A stretch of 64,000 nucleotides of DNA from Chloroflexi bacterium UBA4736 (GTDB lineage Bacteria; Chloroflexota; Dormibacteria; Dormibacterales; Dormibacteraceae). Both the position numbers and the translations under genes were made by a program. Every line of letters starts with the position of its first letter. Position 1 is the stretch's first letter. Below the pieces are notes generated by a model. It was not told the DNA's origin, searched no databases, and was given only the letters and a program-made list of their open reading frames with translations. This document shows, in pieces, positions 17,128 through 23,985 of the stretch. Location: NCBI GenBank assembly GCA_002404015.1, contig DHIW01000052.1, positions 4,532 to 68,531 on the forward strand. Direction: 5' to 3'.

Positions 17128-17573
17128 AGTCGCGCAGCGGCCAGGTGCTCGTGGCGGTGGCTCTGCTGGTCCCGCTGGCGCTGCTGCCCATCGCGGCCTA
17201 CGCGATCGAAGCGGCCCGCCTCGCCGCCACCGAGGCCAGGCTGCAGGAGGCGGCGACGCGGGCCGTCGAGGCGGGGGCTGCCCAGCTCGACGCGGACCGG
17301 CTGCGCTCGGGCTCCGGCTTTGCTCTCGATCCCGCCGCCGCCCGGCGCGTCGCGCTGGCCGAGATGGCCGTGGCCGAGCCGGCGGCGGAGATCGACTCGG
17401 CGGCCGTGAGCGGGAACGAGCTGAACCTGGCCGTCCGCGAGTCGGTCCGCCTCGACCTGGGAGGATTCCTCTCGGTCGGGGTCGTCAACGTCCGCGCCCG
17501 CGTAAGCGCGCGGCTGACGCCCGGCTACGACAGCCCGAGCAGTCGCTCCGCATCGTCCACCGGCAGCGTCTGA
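17109..17573 (+). CDS. TadG-like pilus-associated protein with altered C-terminus
   Basis: This 154-residue protein has an N-terminal SGQVLVAVALLVPLALLPIAAYAIEAARLAATEARLQEAA segment of the putative Flp/TadG type. GTG 17109 overlaps the previous gene by 19 bases. The last 20 or so codons (after RVSARLTPGYDS) are written across a degenerate copy of the 3' end of an amidohydrolase gene on the other strand. The natural C-terminus may therefore have been replaced, or the gene truncated. No vWA domain is present, so it is far shorter than classical TadG. Confidence 0.65.
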   Translation: MANAALKSRSGQVLVAVALLVPLALLPIAAYAIEAARLAATEARLQEAATRAVEAGAAQLDADRLRSGSGFALDPAAARRVALAEMAVAEPAAEIDSAAVSGNELNLAVRESVRLDLGGFLSVGVVNVRARVSARLTPGYDSPSSRSASSTGSV

Positions 17574-17580
17574 GTGACCG
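17516..17580. repeat. 65-bp imperfect direct repeat, copy A
   Basis: Matches 18364-18428 at 54 of 65 positions without gaps (my count). Homology stops just outside these borders on both sides. The two copies flank the membrane-protein gene at 17668-18348. Confidence 0.8.
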
Positions 17581-17590
17581 AGTCAGAGGC
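17525..17590 (-). pseudogene. Fossil 3' end of an amidohydrolase gene
   Basis: Read leftward, this 66-base stretch encodes SVTQTLPVDDAERLLGLS and a TAG stop. The intact amidohydrolase at 18373-19215 ends AVTQKLLLDNGKRLLGLS and TAA. Just upstream of the fragment the frame meets a stop. It is therefore a broken paralogue or duplication remnant, now overlapped by the TadG-like gene. Confidence 0.7.
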
Positions 17591-17667
17591 CTACCGTTCT
17601 TCGCGAGCACGATATGGCGCCCAGGCGCCTGGCGCGGGAACGGCCACCGTGGCAGCCTGCCTGCGTC

Positions 17668-18348
17668 GTGAGTGATCGGGCTTTTGACCGGCTGGGCGCT
17701 GCGGTCGGTGTGATCGGCGTGGTGATCCTCCTGGCCGCCCTTACTGTCGGTGGCCTGGGCTCGTCGTCCACCTCAGGCAGGCCGGCGCCCGGCGCAACCA
17801 CCCAGCAGATCGTCGCGTTCATGTCGCGGTCGGCTCCAGCGACCAGCTCGATCGGGTTCGCGCTCGTGCTCACAGGTTTCTTCGTCCTGCTCGTCTTCGC
17901 GGTCCGGCTCTGGGCGACTTTGAGGAATGCCGAGGGCGGCGCCGCCTGGCTTTCGACCGCCGGCCTCGCCGGAGCCGTGGTCTACGAGGTCGCTGACGTC
18001 AGCCGCTTCGTGCTCAGCGAGGGCCGAAACCTGGCTGCCGGCCACCACCTGGAACCGGCCGAAGGGGTCGCGTTCTTCGATCTCTCGAACGCGCTCACAC
18101 CATTTGCCTGGACCGGCATCGCGATGTTCACGATCCCCATGTCAATAGTCGCGGTCCGGACGGGGGCGCTGCCCGCCTGGTTGGGTTGGGCCGGCCTGGT
18201 GATCGGGCTGGCCAATCTCGTCTGGGGATGGCTGCCGCCAGGCGGGACCTCCACGCCCGCCGAGGACGCCTTCATCTTGTGGGTGGTCATAACCAGTGTC
18301 GTACTGATCCGGCGGCCGCTGGTTCAGGGCGCCAAGGTGAGTACCTAG
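17668..18348 (+). CDS. Hypothetical membrane protein, six helices
   Basis: 226 residues from GTG 17668, with about six hydrophobic helices (for example VGVIGVVILLAALTVGGLG, IGFALVLTGFFVLLVFAVRLW, LGWAGLVIGLANLVWGWLP). The pattern resembles DUF4386-like or general stress membrane proteins, but I cannot name a family. ATG 17614 would add 18 residues of poor character. The gene is bracketed by the 65-bp direct repeats and has no operon partner, which suggests it arrived by insertion or recombination. Confidence 0.7.
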   Translation: MSDRAFDRLGAAVGVIGVVILLAALTVGGLGSSSTSGRPAPGATTQQIVAFMSRSAPATSSIGFALVLTGFFVLLVFAVRLWATLRNAEGGAAWLSTAGLAGAVVYEVADVSRFVLSEGRNLAAGHHLEPAEGVAFFDLSNALTPFAWTGIAMFTIPMSIVAVRTGALPAWLGWAGLVIGLANLVWGWLPPGGTSTPAEDAFILWVVITSVVLIRRPLVQGAKVST

Positions 18349-18363
18349 GACACCGGCCCGGCC

Positions 18364-18428
18364 GACGCCCGGTTACGACAGCCCGAGCAGCCGCTTCCCG
18401 TTGTCCAGCAGGAGCTTTTGAGTGACCG
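18364..18428. repeat. 65-bp imperfect direct repeat, copy B
   Basis: This copy contains the authentic last codons and TAA stop of the leftward amidohydrolase gene plus ten bases beyond it. See the partner at 17516-17580. Confidence 0.8.
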
Positions 18429-19215
18429 CGGCTGAGAGCTCCAGCGAGGCCAGCTCGTCCAGGCAGCGCTCGGGGTGGATGAAGGGGTAGTCGGAGCCGA
18501 ACAGGAACTGGTCCTGCAGCCGGCCCTTCAGGTCCCGCACCACGGTCGCAGGGATGTAGCGGGGCGCCCAGCCCGAGATGTCGATGTGGACGTTGGTCTT
18601 GTGCAGGGCGATGGTCAGCAGCTCGTCGTGCCAGGGGTATCCGAAATGGGCGGCGATGATCTCGAACCGGGGGAACTCGGCCGCCACCGTGTCCAGCCGG
18701 ATCGGCCGGCAGTAGTCGAGCCGGATGCCCTGCCCCCCCGGCGTCCCCGCCCCGATCCCGGAGGTGCCGGTGTGGAAGAGGCCTATCAGGCCCAGCTCCT
18801 CGCACCTGGCGAAGACCGGCCAGTAGCGCTCGTCGTCGGGTGCGAAGCGCTGGATCGAAGGGTGGAACTTGACCCCCTTCAGGCCCAGCGCCTTGATCTC
18901 GTCCAGGCCGCGGACGGCCTCCTCGCCCTTCAGCGGGTCCACCGAGCCGAAGCCCAGGAAGATGTCGGGAAAGGCCTTCACGGCGTCGGCCACGTACTGG
19001 TTGGACAGCCGCGGCCGGTGGGTCGCGGTCTCGGCGTCCCAGGCCAGCAGGAGGGCCATGATGTCGAGCCCGCGATACTCCTCGGCCACCTGCTCCAGCG
19101 TCTTCCGCGAGACAGGGGAGCGGAAATATTTCTCAGCGACCTCGGTGTAGCCCTCCATGGTCACGTCGAGCCACTCGGAGGTCGGCAGGTGGACGTGGAA
19201 GTCAATGGCGCGCAT
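18373..19215 (-). CDS. Amidohydrolase_2-family metal-dependent hydrolase
   Basis: A 280-residue TIM-barrel hydrolase/decarboxylase of the PF04909 type. Metal ligands are visible as FHVHLP at residue 6, GVKFHPSIQRF near 113, a central HTGT, IAAHFGYPW near 188 and the catalytic aspartate in FGSDYPF near 240. The substrate is unknown; relatives hydrolyse lactones or decarboxylate aromatic acids. The ATG is eight bases after a leftward TATGAT hexamer, so the mRNA is probably leaderless. Its 3' end is duplicated as a fossil at 17525-17590. Confidence 0.88.
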   Translation of the reverse strand: MRAIDFHVHLPTSEWLDVTMEGYTEVAEKYFRSPVSRKTLEQVAEEYRGLDIMALLLAWDAETATHRPRLSNQYVADAVKAFPDIFLGFGSVDPLKGEEAVRGLDEIKALGLKGVKFHPSIQRFAPDDERYWPVFARCEELGLIGLFHTGTSGIGAGTPGGQGIRLDYCRPIRLDTVAAEFPRFEIIAAHFGYPWHDELLTIALHKTNVHIDISGWAPRYIPATVVRDLKGRLQDQFLFGSDYPFIHPERCLDELASLELSAAVTQKLLLDNGKRLLGLS

Positions 19216-19223
19216 CGCAGCCG

Positions 19224-19230
19224 ATCATAT
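19224..19230. promoter_or_regulatory. Shared -10 core between amidohydrolase and mobA
   Basis: ATCATAT reads leftward as TATGAT, eight bases before the ATG at 19215. It reads rightward as TCATAT, five bases before the second of two tandem GTG codons (19236) of mobA. The two genes are divergent with only 17 bp between their outermost starts. Confidence 0.45.
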
Positions 19231-19232
19231 GG

Positions 19233-19811
19233 GTGGTGGAGGCGACGCTGCTGGTGCTGGCGGGCGGCGAGAGCCGCCGCATGGGCCGGCCCAAGGCGTT
19301 GCTGCCGGTAGGCTCGACCACCCTTGTCGAGTACCTGGTCGAGCGCCTGGCGCCGTCCTTCGATGAGGTCCTGGTCTCGGCCCGGGAGGCGGATCAGCTG
19401 CCGGCCGGCCTGCGCGACCGACTGGTCCGCGACCTCCACCTGGGCCAGGGCCCGCTGGCCGGGATCGAGGCCGGGCTGGCGGCCGCGCGTCACGATGTCC
19501 TCTTCGCGCTCGCCTGCGACATCCCCAACCTGAGCCCCGAGCTCGCCGGGCGGCTGGTGGCCGAGTCGGCCGGCCACGACGCCGCGGTGCCGCGCGTCGG
19601 CGGCCGGCCCCAGCCGGCGGCGGCAGCCTACCGGCGCTCGGCCGCGGCGGCCGTGGCGGGCTCGCTGGGGGCTGGCCGGCTGCGGGTCACCGACACCCTG
19701 GAAGAGCTGGACGTGCGCTGGGTAGACGACCTCGACCCTGAACAGCTCTGGAACATGAACACCCCCGCCGACTATCAGGTGTTCCTCGACGCAATGCGTA
19801 AAAGCCGATAA
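19233..19811 (+). CDS. mobA: Molybdenum cofactor guanylyltransferase
   Basis: Transfers GMP to molybdopterin to form the dinucleotide cofactor; related enzymes (MocA) transfer CMP for the xanthine dehydrogenase family. The nucleotidyltransferase signature LVLAGGESRRMGRPKALLPVG is at residues 6-26. Lys and Asp follow in VLVSAREAD and FALACDIPNL. At 192 residues the length is normal. Two GTG codons (19233, 19236) compete as start. It could serve the molybdenum hydroxylase encoded at 2-7 kb; whether it uses GTP or CTP is not decided here. Confidence 0.85.
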   Translation: MVEATLLVLAGGESRRMGRPKALLPVGSTTLVEYLVERLAPSFDEVLVSAREADQLPAGLRDRLVRDLHLGQGPLAGIEAGLAAARHDVLFALACDIPNLSPELAGRLVAESAGHDAAVPRVGGRPQPAAAAYRRSAAAAVAGSLGAGRLRVTDTLEELDVRWVDDLDPEQLWNMNTPADYQVFLDAMRKSR

Positions 19812-19858
19812 TTGATACGAACTCAGACCCTCGGCAGAGAACCGCCAGGAGGCCGTAT

Positions 19859-20620
19859 TTGAAGATCGTCGTAACCGTCAAGCAGGTCCCGGACCCCAAC
19901 GCCGCGCAGGGGCTCGAAAGTGACAACACGATCGCGCGCGACAAGGAGGTCGTCCTCGACCCTGGCGACGAGTACGGGATCGAGGAGGGCCTGCTGCTGA
20001 AGGAGGCCCACGGCGGCGAGGTCATCCTCGTGTCGATGGGTCCCGAGAAGGCCCGCGACGCCATCCGGAAGGGCCTCTCAATGGGTGCCGACCGGGGCAT
20101 CCTGATCACGGACGATGCGCTCTCCGGGGCCGACGCCCTGCTGACCGCCCAGGCCCTGGCGGCGGCCATCAAGCCCGAGTCGCCCGACCTGGTGATCTGC
20201 GCCACCGAGTCCTACGACGGCTCCACCGGCATGGTCCCGCCGATGCTGGCCGAGCTCCTGGACATGCCTCAGCTCACGATCGCCAAGTCGGTCGAGGTCA
20301 GCGGCGACAAGGTCACGGTGCACCGCCAGACCGAGGACGGCTTCCAGGTGGTGGAAGCCACCACGCCGTGCCTCGTGACTGTTACAGCCGGCATCGCGGA
20401 ACCGCGCTACGCCTCGCTCAAGGGCATCATGGCCGCCCGCTCCAAGGAGGTGAAGCAGGTCGGCCTTTCCGACCTCGGCATCGAGAAGGGTGAGCCCGCC
20501 GAGACCGTCGTTTCCATCAGCGACGCCGAGACCCGCCAGGCCGGCGAGGTGGTCGAGGACGACGGCAGCAGCGGGGTGGAGAAGATCATGGCCGTCCTGG
20601 TCACCGCGAAGGTCGTCTGA
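19859..20620 (+). CDS. etfB: Electron transfer flavoprotein beta subunit
   Basis: 253-residue EtfB, the AMP-binding half of the ETF heterodimer that accepts electrons from acyl-CoA dehydrogenases. It begins MKIVVTVKQVPDP and contains PGDEYGIEEGLLLKE, the family signature region VEATTPCLVTVTAGIAEPRYASLKGIMAA, and the nucleotide loop around residues 110-130. The TTG start is supported by an AGGAGG Shine-Dalgarno sequence at 19847-19852 with a six-base spacer, one of the few clear ones in this region. etfA follows after one base. Confidence 0.95.
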   Translation: MKIVVTVKQVPDPNAAQGLESDNTIARDKEVVLDPGDEYGIEEGLLLKEAHGGEVILVSMGPEKARDAIRKGLSMGADRGILITDDALSGADALLTAQALAAAIKPESPDLVICATESYDGSTGMVPPMLAELLDMPQLTIAKSVEVSGDKVTVHRQTEDGFQVVEATTPCLVTVTAGIAEPRYASLKGIMAARSKEVKQVGLSDLGIEKGEPAETVVSISDAETRQAGEVVEDDGSSGVEKIMAVLVTAKVV

Positions 20621-20621
20621 C

Positions 20622-21584
20622 ATGGCCAAGATCTGGGTCTATGCGGAGCTCAACCAGGGCAAGCTGCAGCCCGTCAGCCTCGAGCTGGTGACCAAAGCTC
20701 GTGACCTGGGCGACGTGGAGGCGGTGGCCCTCGGGCCGGGCGCCAAGGCCGCCGCGGAGGCGCTGGGCAAGCACGGCGCCAAGAAGGTCTACGTCAACGA
20801 GGACCAGGCCTTCACCGACTACATCGCCGAGCCGGCGACCGACGCGCTGGCGGCGCTCGTCGCAAAGGGCGCTCCCGACCTCATCCTGTTCGGCTTCACC
20901 TCCGACTCCCGCGAGGTGGCGGGCCGCCTGGCGGCGCGGCTCAAGACAGGCTTGATCTCGGGCGCCATGGACGTGACCGCCGGCGGCGGCTCATTCACGG
21001 TCAAAGTGCCCTACTTCGGGGGCGCCAAGGTGGCCGACTACAAGACCAACACCAGGCCGGCCATCGTGCTGCTCCGGCCCAAGTCGGTCGAAGCCAGCCC
21101 GAGCGGCGGCAGCGCCACGGTCGAAGAGATCGAGGCCGCCATCGGTCCCAGCTCCAAGCGAGCCAAGGTGGTCGAGCGCAAGGTCGAGGCCGGCGACAAG
21201 ATCAAGCTGGAGGACGCCAAGATCGTGGTGTCGGGCGGCCGCGGCCTGGGCGGCGCGGAGAACTTCCACCTGGTGGAGGAGCTGGCCGACGCCCTGGGCG
21301 GCGCCGCGGGCGCCAGCCGGGCCATCGTGGACGCGGGCTGGGTGCCCTACTCGCTCCAGGTCGGCCAGACCGGCAAGACGGTGCGCCCGGGGGTCTACAT
21401 CGCGATCGGGATCTCGGGCGCCATGCAGCACACAGTCGGCATGAAGGGCTCCAAGACCATCATCGCGATCAACAAGGACGCCGAGGCGCCCATCTTCAAG
21501 ATGGCCGACCTGGGCGTCGTGGGCGACGCCCTCAAGATCGTTCCCAAGCTCACCGAGGCGGTCAAGGCCAAGAAGGGCAAATAG
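20622..21584 (+). CDS. etfA: Electron transfer flavoprotein alpha subunit
   Basis: 320-residue EtfA with the N-terminal ETF domain (KIWVYAELNQGKLQPVSLELVTKAR) and the C-terminal FAD domain: SGGRGLGGAENFHLVEELADALGG, VGQTGKTVRPGVYIAIGISGAMQHTVGM and INKDAEAPIFKMADLGVVGD. ATG 20622 starts one base after the etfB stop, and longer upstream frames are shadows of etfB. With EtfB it forms the FAD-containing dimer that hands electrons to an ETF:quinone oxidoreductase, not present in the window. Confidence 0.96.
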   Translation: MAKIWVYAELNQGKLQPVSLELVTKARDLGDVEAVALGPGAKAAAEALGKHGAKKVYVNEDQAFTDYIAEPATDALAALVAKGAPDLILFGFTSDSREVAGRLAARLKTGLISGAMDVTAGGGSFTVKVPYFGGAKVADYKTNTRPAIVLLRPKSVEASPSGGSATVEEIEAAIGPSSKRAKVVERKVEAGDKIKLEDAKIVVSGGRGLGGAENFHLVEELADALGGAAGASRAIVDAGWVPYSLQVGQTGKTVRPGVYIAIGISGAMQHTVGMKGSKTIIAINKDAEAPIFKMADLGVVGDALKIVPKLTEAVKAKKGK

Positions 21585-21745
21585 ACGAGGAAGAGGCGCT
21601 CGAGCTGGCCAGGGAGCGCTGGCGGCTCCGCCAGGCCAAGGACTTCGCCGCCGCCGACGGCATCCGCGACCAGCTCGGGGATGCCGGCTGGGAGCTGGTC
21701 GACCAACCCGACGGCTACCGGCTGAATCGCTCGGCGAGGCTGCGC
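21581..21745 (+). other. In-frame CysRS C-terminal-like segment without a canonical start
   Basis: Translated in the frame of the downstream glycosyltransferase, this stretch reads EALELARERWRLRQAKDF, then AAADGIRDQLGDAGWELVDQPDGYRL. That is the pattern of the C-terminal helical tail of cysteinyl-tRNA synthetase (CysS/YqeB C-terminal type). No ATG, GTG or TTG precedes it in frame within the adjoining etfA region checked (back to 21422). The only overlap-type start is ATA 21581, sharing bases with the etfA TAG, after an AAGAAGGG Shine-Dalgarno-like run. Confidence 0.6.
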
Positions 21746-21751
21746 CACGCT

Positions 21752-22429
21752 GTGACCATGGGGACGATCGTCCACGGCTGGCCCAAGGACGCCCAGCGCT
21801 GGCTGGGCTCGGTCCGGCGGCACACTGCCGCTCACGACTTCGAGGCGCTGATGGTCGTTAACGGGGGGGACCCCTGGCCCGACCCCGACTCCTGGCCCGA
21901 GGGCGCCCGCGGGCACTCGTTCGAAGAGCGTGTGGGGTGGGGGAAGGCGGCCAACGAGCTCATCGCGCAGGCCACCGGAGATGTGGTCGTCCTCTTCGAC
22001 CCCGGTACTGAGCTCACCGGCGACGTCGCCGGACCCCTGCTGGCGGCGCTGAAGGACGAGAGCGTCGCCCTGGCCGGCGCCTTCGGGGTGCGCTGCGAGG
22101 ACCACGTCGGCCACTTCCAGGAGAGCCAGGGCCCGGAGGTCGACGCGCTCGAAGGCTACTGCCTTGCCTTCCGCCGCGAGCAGGCGCTGGAATGCGGTGG
22201 CTTCGACGCCAAGTTCCGCTTCTACCGGATAGCCGACTTCGACTTCAGCTTCCGGATGCGCGAGCGGTACGGTACGGCGACGATCGTGCCAGGGCTCCCG
22301 CTCGTCAAGCACGAGCACCGGCTCTGGGAGGCCCTGGAGCCGGATGAGCGGGAGCGGCTGTCGAAGAAGAATTTCTTCCGGTTCATGGATCGGTGGCGGG
22401 GCAGGGAGGACTTACTGGTTGAGCGATAA
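21752..22429 (+). CDS. Family 2-like glycosyltransferase
   Basis: 225 residues from the first ATG. The fold signs are GT-A like: VVLFDPGTELTGDV near residue 75, then GYCLAFRREQALECGGFDAKFRFYRIADFDFSFRMRERYG, the acceptor-side region of GT2 enzymes, and a C-terminal LSKKNFFRFMDRWR. The acceptor sugar is unknown. The true start may lie at ATA 21581, which would add a 57-residue CysRS-tail-like domain (see the separate entry). GTG 21746 is another possibility. It is followed by hemQ with an 11-base overlap. Confidence 0.8.
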   Translation: MTMGTIVHGWPKDAQRWLGSVRRHTAAHDFEALMVVNGGDPWPDPDSWPEGARGHSFEERVGWGKAANELIAQATGDVVVLFDPGTELTGDVAGPLLAALKDESVALAGAFGVRCEDHVGHFQESQGPEVDALEGYCLAFRREQALECGGFDAKFRFYRIADFDFSFRMRERYGTATIVPGLPLVKHEHRLWEALEPDERERLSKKNFFRFMDRWRGREDLLVER

Positions 22430-23129
22430 CGGCGGCGAGCACAGCGAACGACCACGCCAGCTCGTGTCCTGGACCTTCTACAAGGTGGCGCCGGAGTGGC
22501 GGCGCCTGGATATCGAGACCAGGCGGAAAGGGAAGGAGGAGTTCCTGGCCATCCTGGACGAGTTCCGAGCCAGCATCTTCCTGCGCACGTACAGCCTGGT
22601 CGGCATCCGCGGCGACTGCGACTTCATGGTCATGAAGGCGGCCCACGAGCTGGAGCTCTTCAACCGCCTCGAGGGCGAGCTCAACGCCACCGGGCTGGGC
22701 GCCTACCTGGAGCGGCCGTTCACCTACCTGGCCGGCCTGCGCCGCTCCCTCTACCTGCCCGAAGCTGCCGGCGGCGAGCGCCATGGGGCCGGCACGATCA
22801 ACCCGGGCCGGGGCGGCAAGTACCTGTTCGTCTACCCCTTCGTGAAGCAGCGGGCCTGGTACAAGCTCACCAAGGCGGCCCGCCAGGGGATGATGAACGA
22901 GCACATCGCGGTGGGCGGCAAGTACGACTTCGAGATCAACACCGCCTACTCCTTCGGCCTCGACGACCAGGAGTTCGTTGTCTGCTTCGAGGGTGACGAC
23001 CCCCACCACTTCACCGACCTGGTGATGGAGCTGCGGGACACGGAGGCGTCTGCTTACACGCAGCGCGACACACCCACGTTCACCTGCCTGCGCCAGCCTC
23101 CGGCCAAGGTCCTGGAGCTGATCGGATGA
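22419..23129 (+). CDS. hemQ: Coproheme decarboxylase / chlorite dismutase family protein
   Basis: About 236 residues from TTG 22419, preceded by GGGAGG. The family pattern is clear: WTFYKVAPEWRRL, FLRTYSLVGIRGDCDFMVMK, FTYLAGLRRSLYLP, the lysine-rich KYLFVYPFVKQRAWYKL, the axial-histidine region MMNEHIAVGGKYDFEINTAYSFGLDDQEFVVCFE and the ending SAYTQRDTPTFTC. HemQ decarboxylates coproheme to heme b in the coproporphyrin-dependent pathway typical of monoderm bacteria. It overlaps the glycosyltransferase and the following LLM gene. A peroxidase or chlorite dismutase role is less likely. Confidence 0.9.
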   Translation: MSDNGGEHSERPRQLVSWTFYKVAPEWRRLDIETRRKGKEEFLAILDEFRASIFLRTYSLVGIRGDCDFMVMKAAHELELFNRLEGELNATGLGAYLERPFTYLAGLRRSLYLPEAAGGERHGAGTINPGRGGKYLFVYPFVKQRAWYKLTKAARQGMMNEHIAVGGKYDFEINTAYSFGLDDQEFVVCFEGDDPHHFTDLVMELRDTEASAYTQRDTPTFTCLRQPPAKVLELIG

Positions 23130-23980
23130 GCGCTGTCAAGTTCGGAGTCACGTACTTCCCGACCGACTACGCCATCCCCCCGGCGGACCTGGGCCGGGAG
23201 TGCGAGGCGCGCGGGTTCGAATCCCTGTGGGTCGCCGAGCACACGCACATCCCGGCCAGCCGCGAGTCGCCCTGGCCGGGCGGCGCCGACCTGCCCCAGG
23301 AGTACTGGCACACGCTGGACCCCTTCGTGGCGCTGACGGCCGCCGCCATGGTCACCACAGGTCTCCGGGTGGGCACCGGGATCGCGCTGGTGATCCAGCG
23401 CGACCCCATCGTGCTGGCCAAGGAGGTGGCCAGCCTGGACCACATCTCCGGCGGCCGCTTCCTGTTCGGCGTTGGCGGCGGCTGGAACAGGGAGGAGATG
23501 CGCGACCACGGCACCGACCCCGCTCTGCGCTGGGGCGTCCTCCGGGAGCGGATCGAGGCCATGAAGGAGATCTGGACCAAGGACGACGCCGAGTACCACG
23601 GCCGGTATGTCGACTTCGGCCCCATGTGGTCCTGGCCCAAGCCGGTCCAGAAACCGTACCCGCCGATCCTGGTGGGCGGCGACGGCCCCAACACGTTCAA
23701 GCGGGTGGTCGCCTATGGCGACGCCTGGTCGCCGATCGTGGGGCGGAGCAGCGCCACGCCCTTCGAGGACCGCCTGGCCGAGTTTCGGCGCTATTGCGAG
23801 GACCACGGCCGCCCCGGCATCCCGGTCACCGTCTACTTCGTGGGGCGTCTCGACGAGGAGCAGCTGCGGCGGTTCGCCGGGCTGGGGGTGGAGCGGCTGA
23901 TCTGCTATGTCCCGCCGGCCGGGGCCGACCAGGTGATCCCCCGGCTCGACCGCTACGCCGAGCTGCTGGCGAAGCTCTAG
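23126..23980 (+). CDS. LLM-class F420-dependent oxidoreductase
   Basis: A 284-residue luciferase-like TIM-barrel flavin/F420 oxidoreductase. It has GFESLWVAEHTHIP near residue 30, LRVGTGIALVIQRDPIVLAKEVASLDHISGGRFLFGVGGGWNREEM around residues 75-120, and PYPPILVGGDGPNTFKRVVAYGDAW near 180. These match the TIGR03619 group of probable F420-dependent enzymes; FMN use cannot be excluded. ATGA overlap with hemQ indicates co-transcription. The substrate is unknown. Confidence 0.88.
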   Translation: MSAVKFGVTYFPTDYAIPPADLGRECEARGFESLWVAEHTHIPASRESPWPGGADLPQEYWHTLDPFVALTAAAMVTTGLRVGTGIALVIQRDPIVLAKEVASLDHISGGRFLFGVGGGWNREEMRDHGTDPALRWGVLRERIEAMKEIWTKDDAEYHGRYVDFGPMWSWPKPVQKPYPPILVGGDGPNTFKRVVAYGDAWSPIVGRSSATPFEDRLAEFRRYCEDHGRPGIPVTVYFVGRLDEEQLRRFAGLGVERLICYVPPAGADQVIPRLDRYAELLAKL

Positions 23981-23985
23981 GTCGG

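Noticed and set aside
21560..21600. Programmed -1 frameshift fusing EtfA to the glycosyltransferase
   Set aside because: The downstream frame is -1 relative to etfA, but the junction lacks a slippery heptamer and EtfA ends at its normal length.
23210..23230. tRNA T-loop-like GGGTTCGAATCCC
   Set aside because: It encodes Ala-Arg-Gly-Phe-Glu-Ser inside the LLM oxidoreductase at a conserved position; no acceptor stem or anticodon arm surrounds it.
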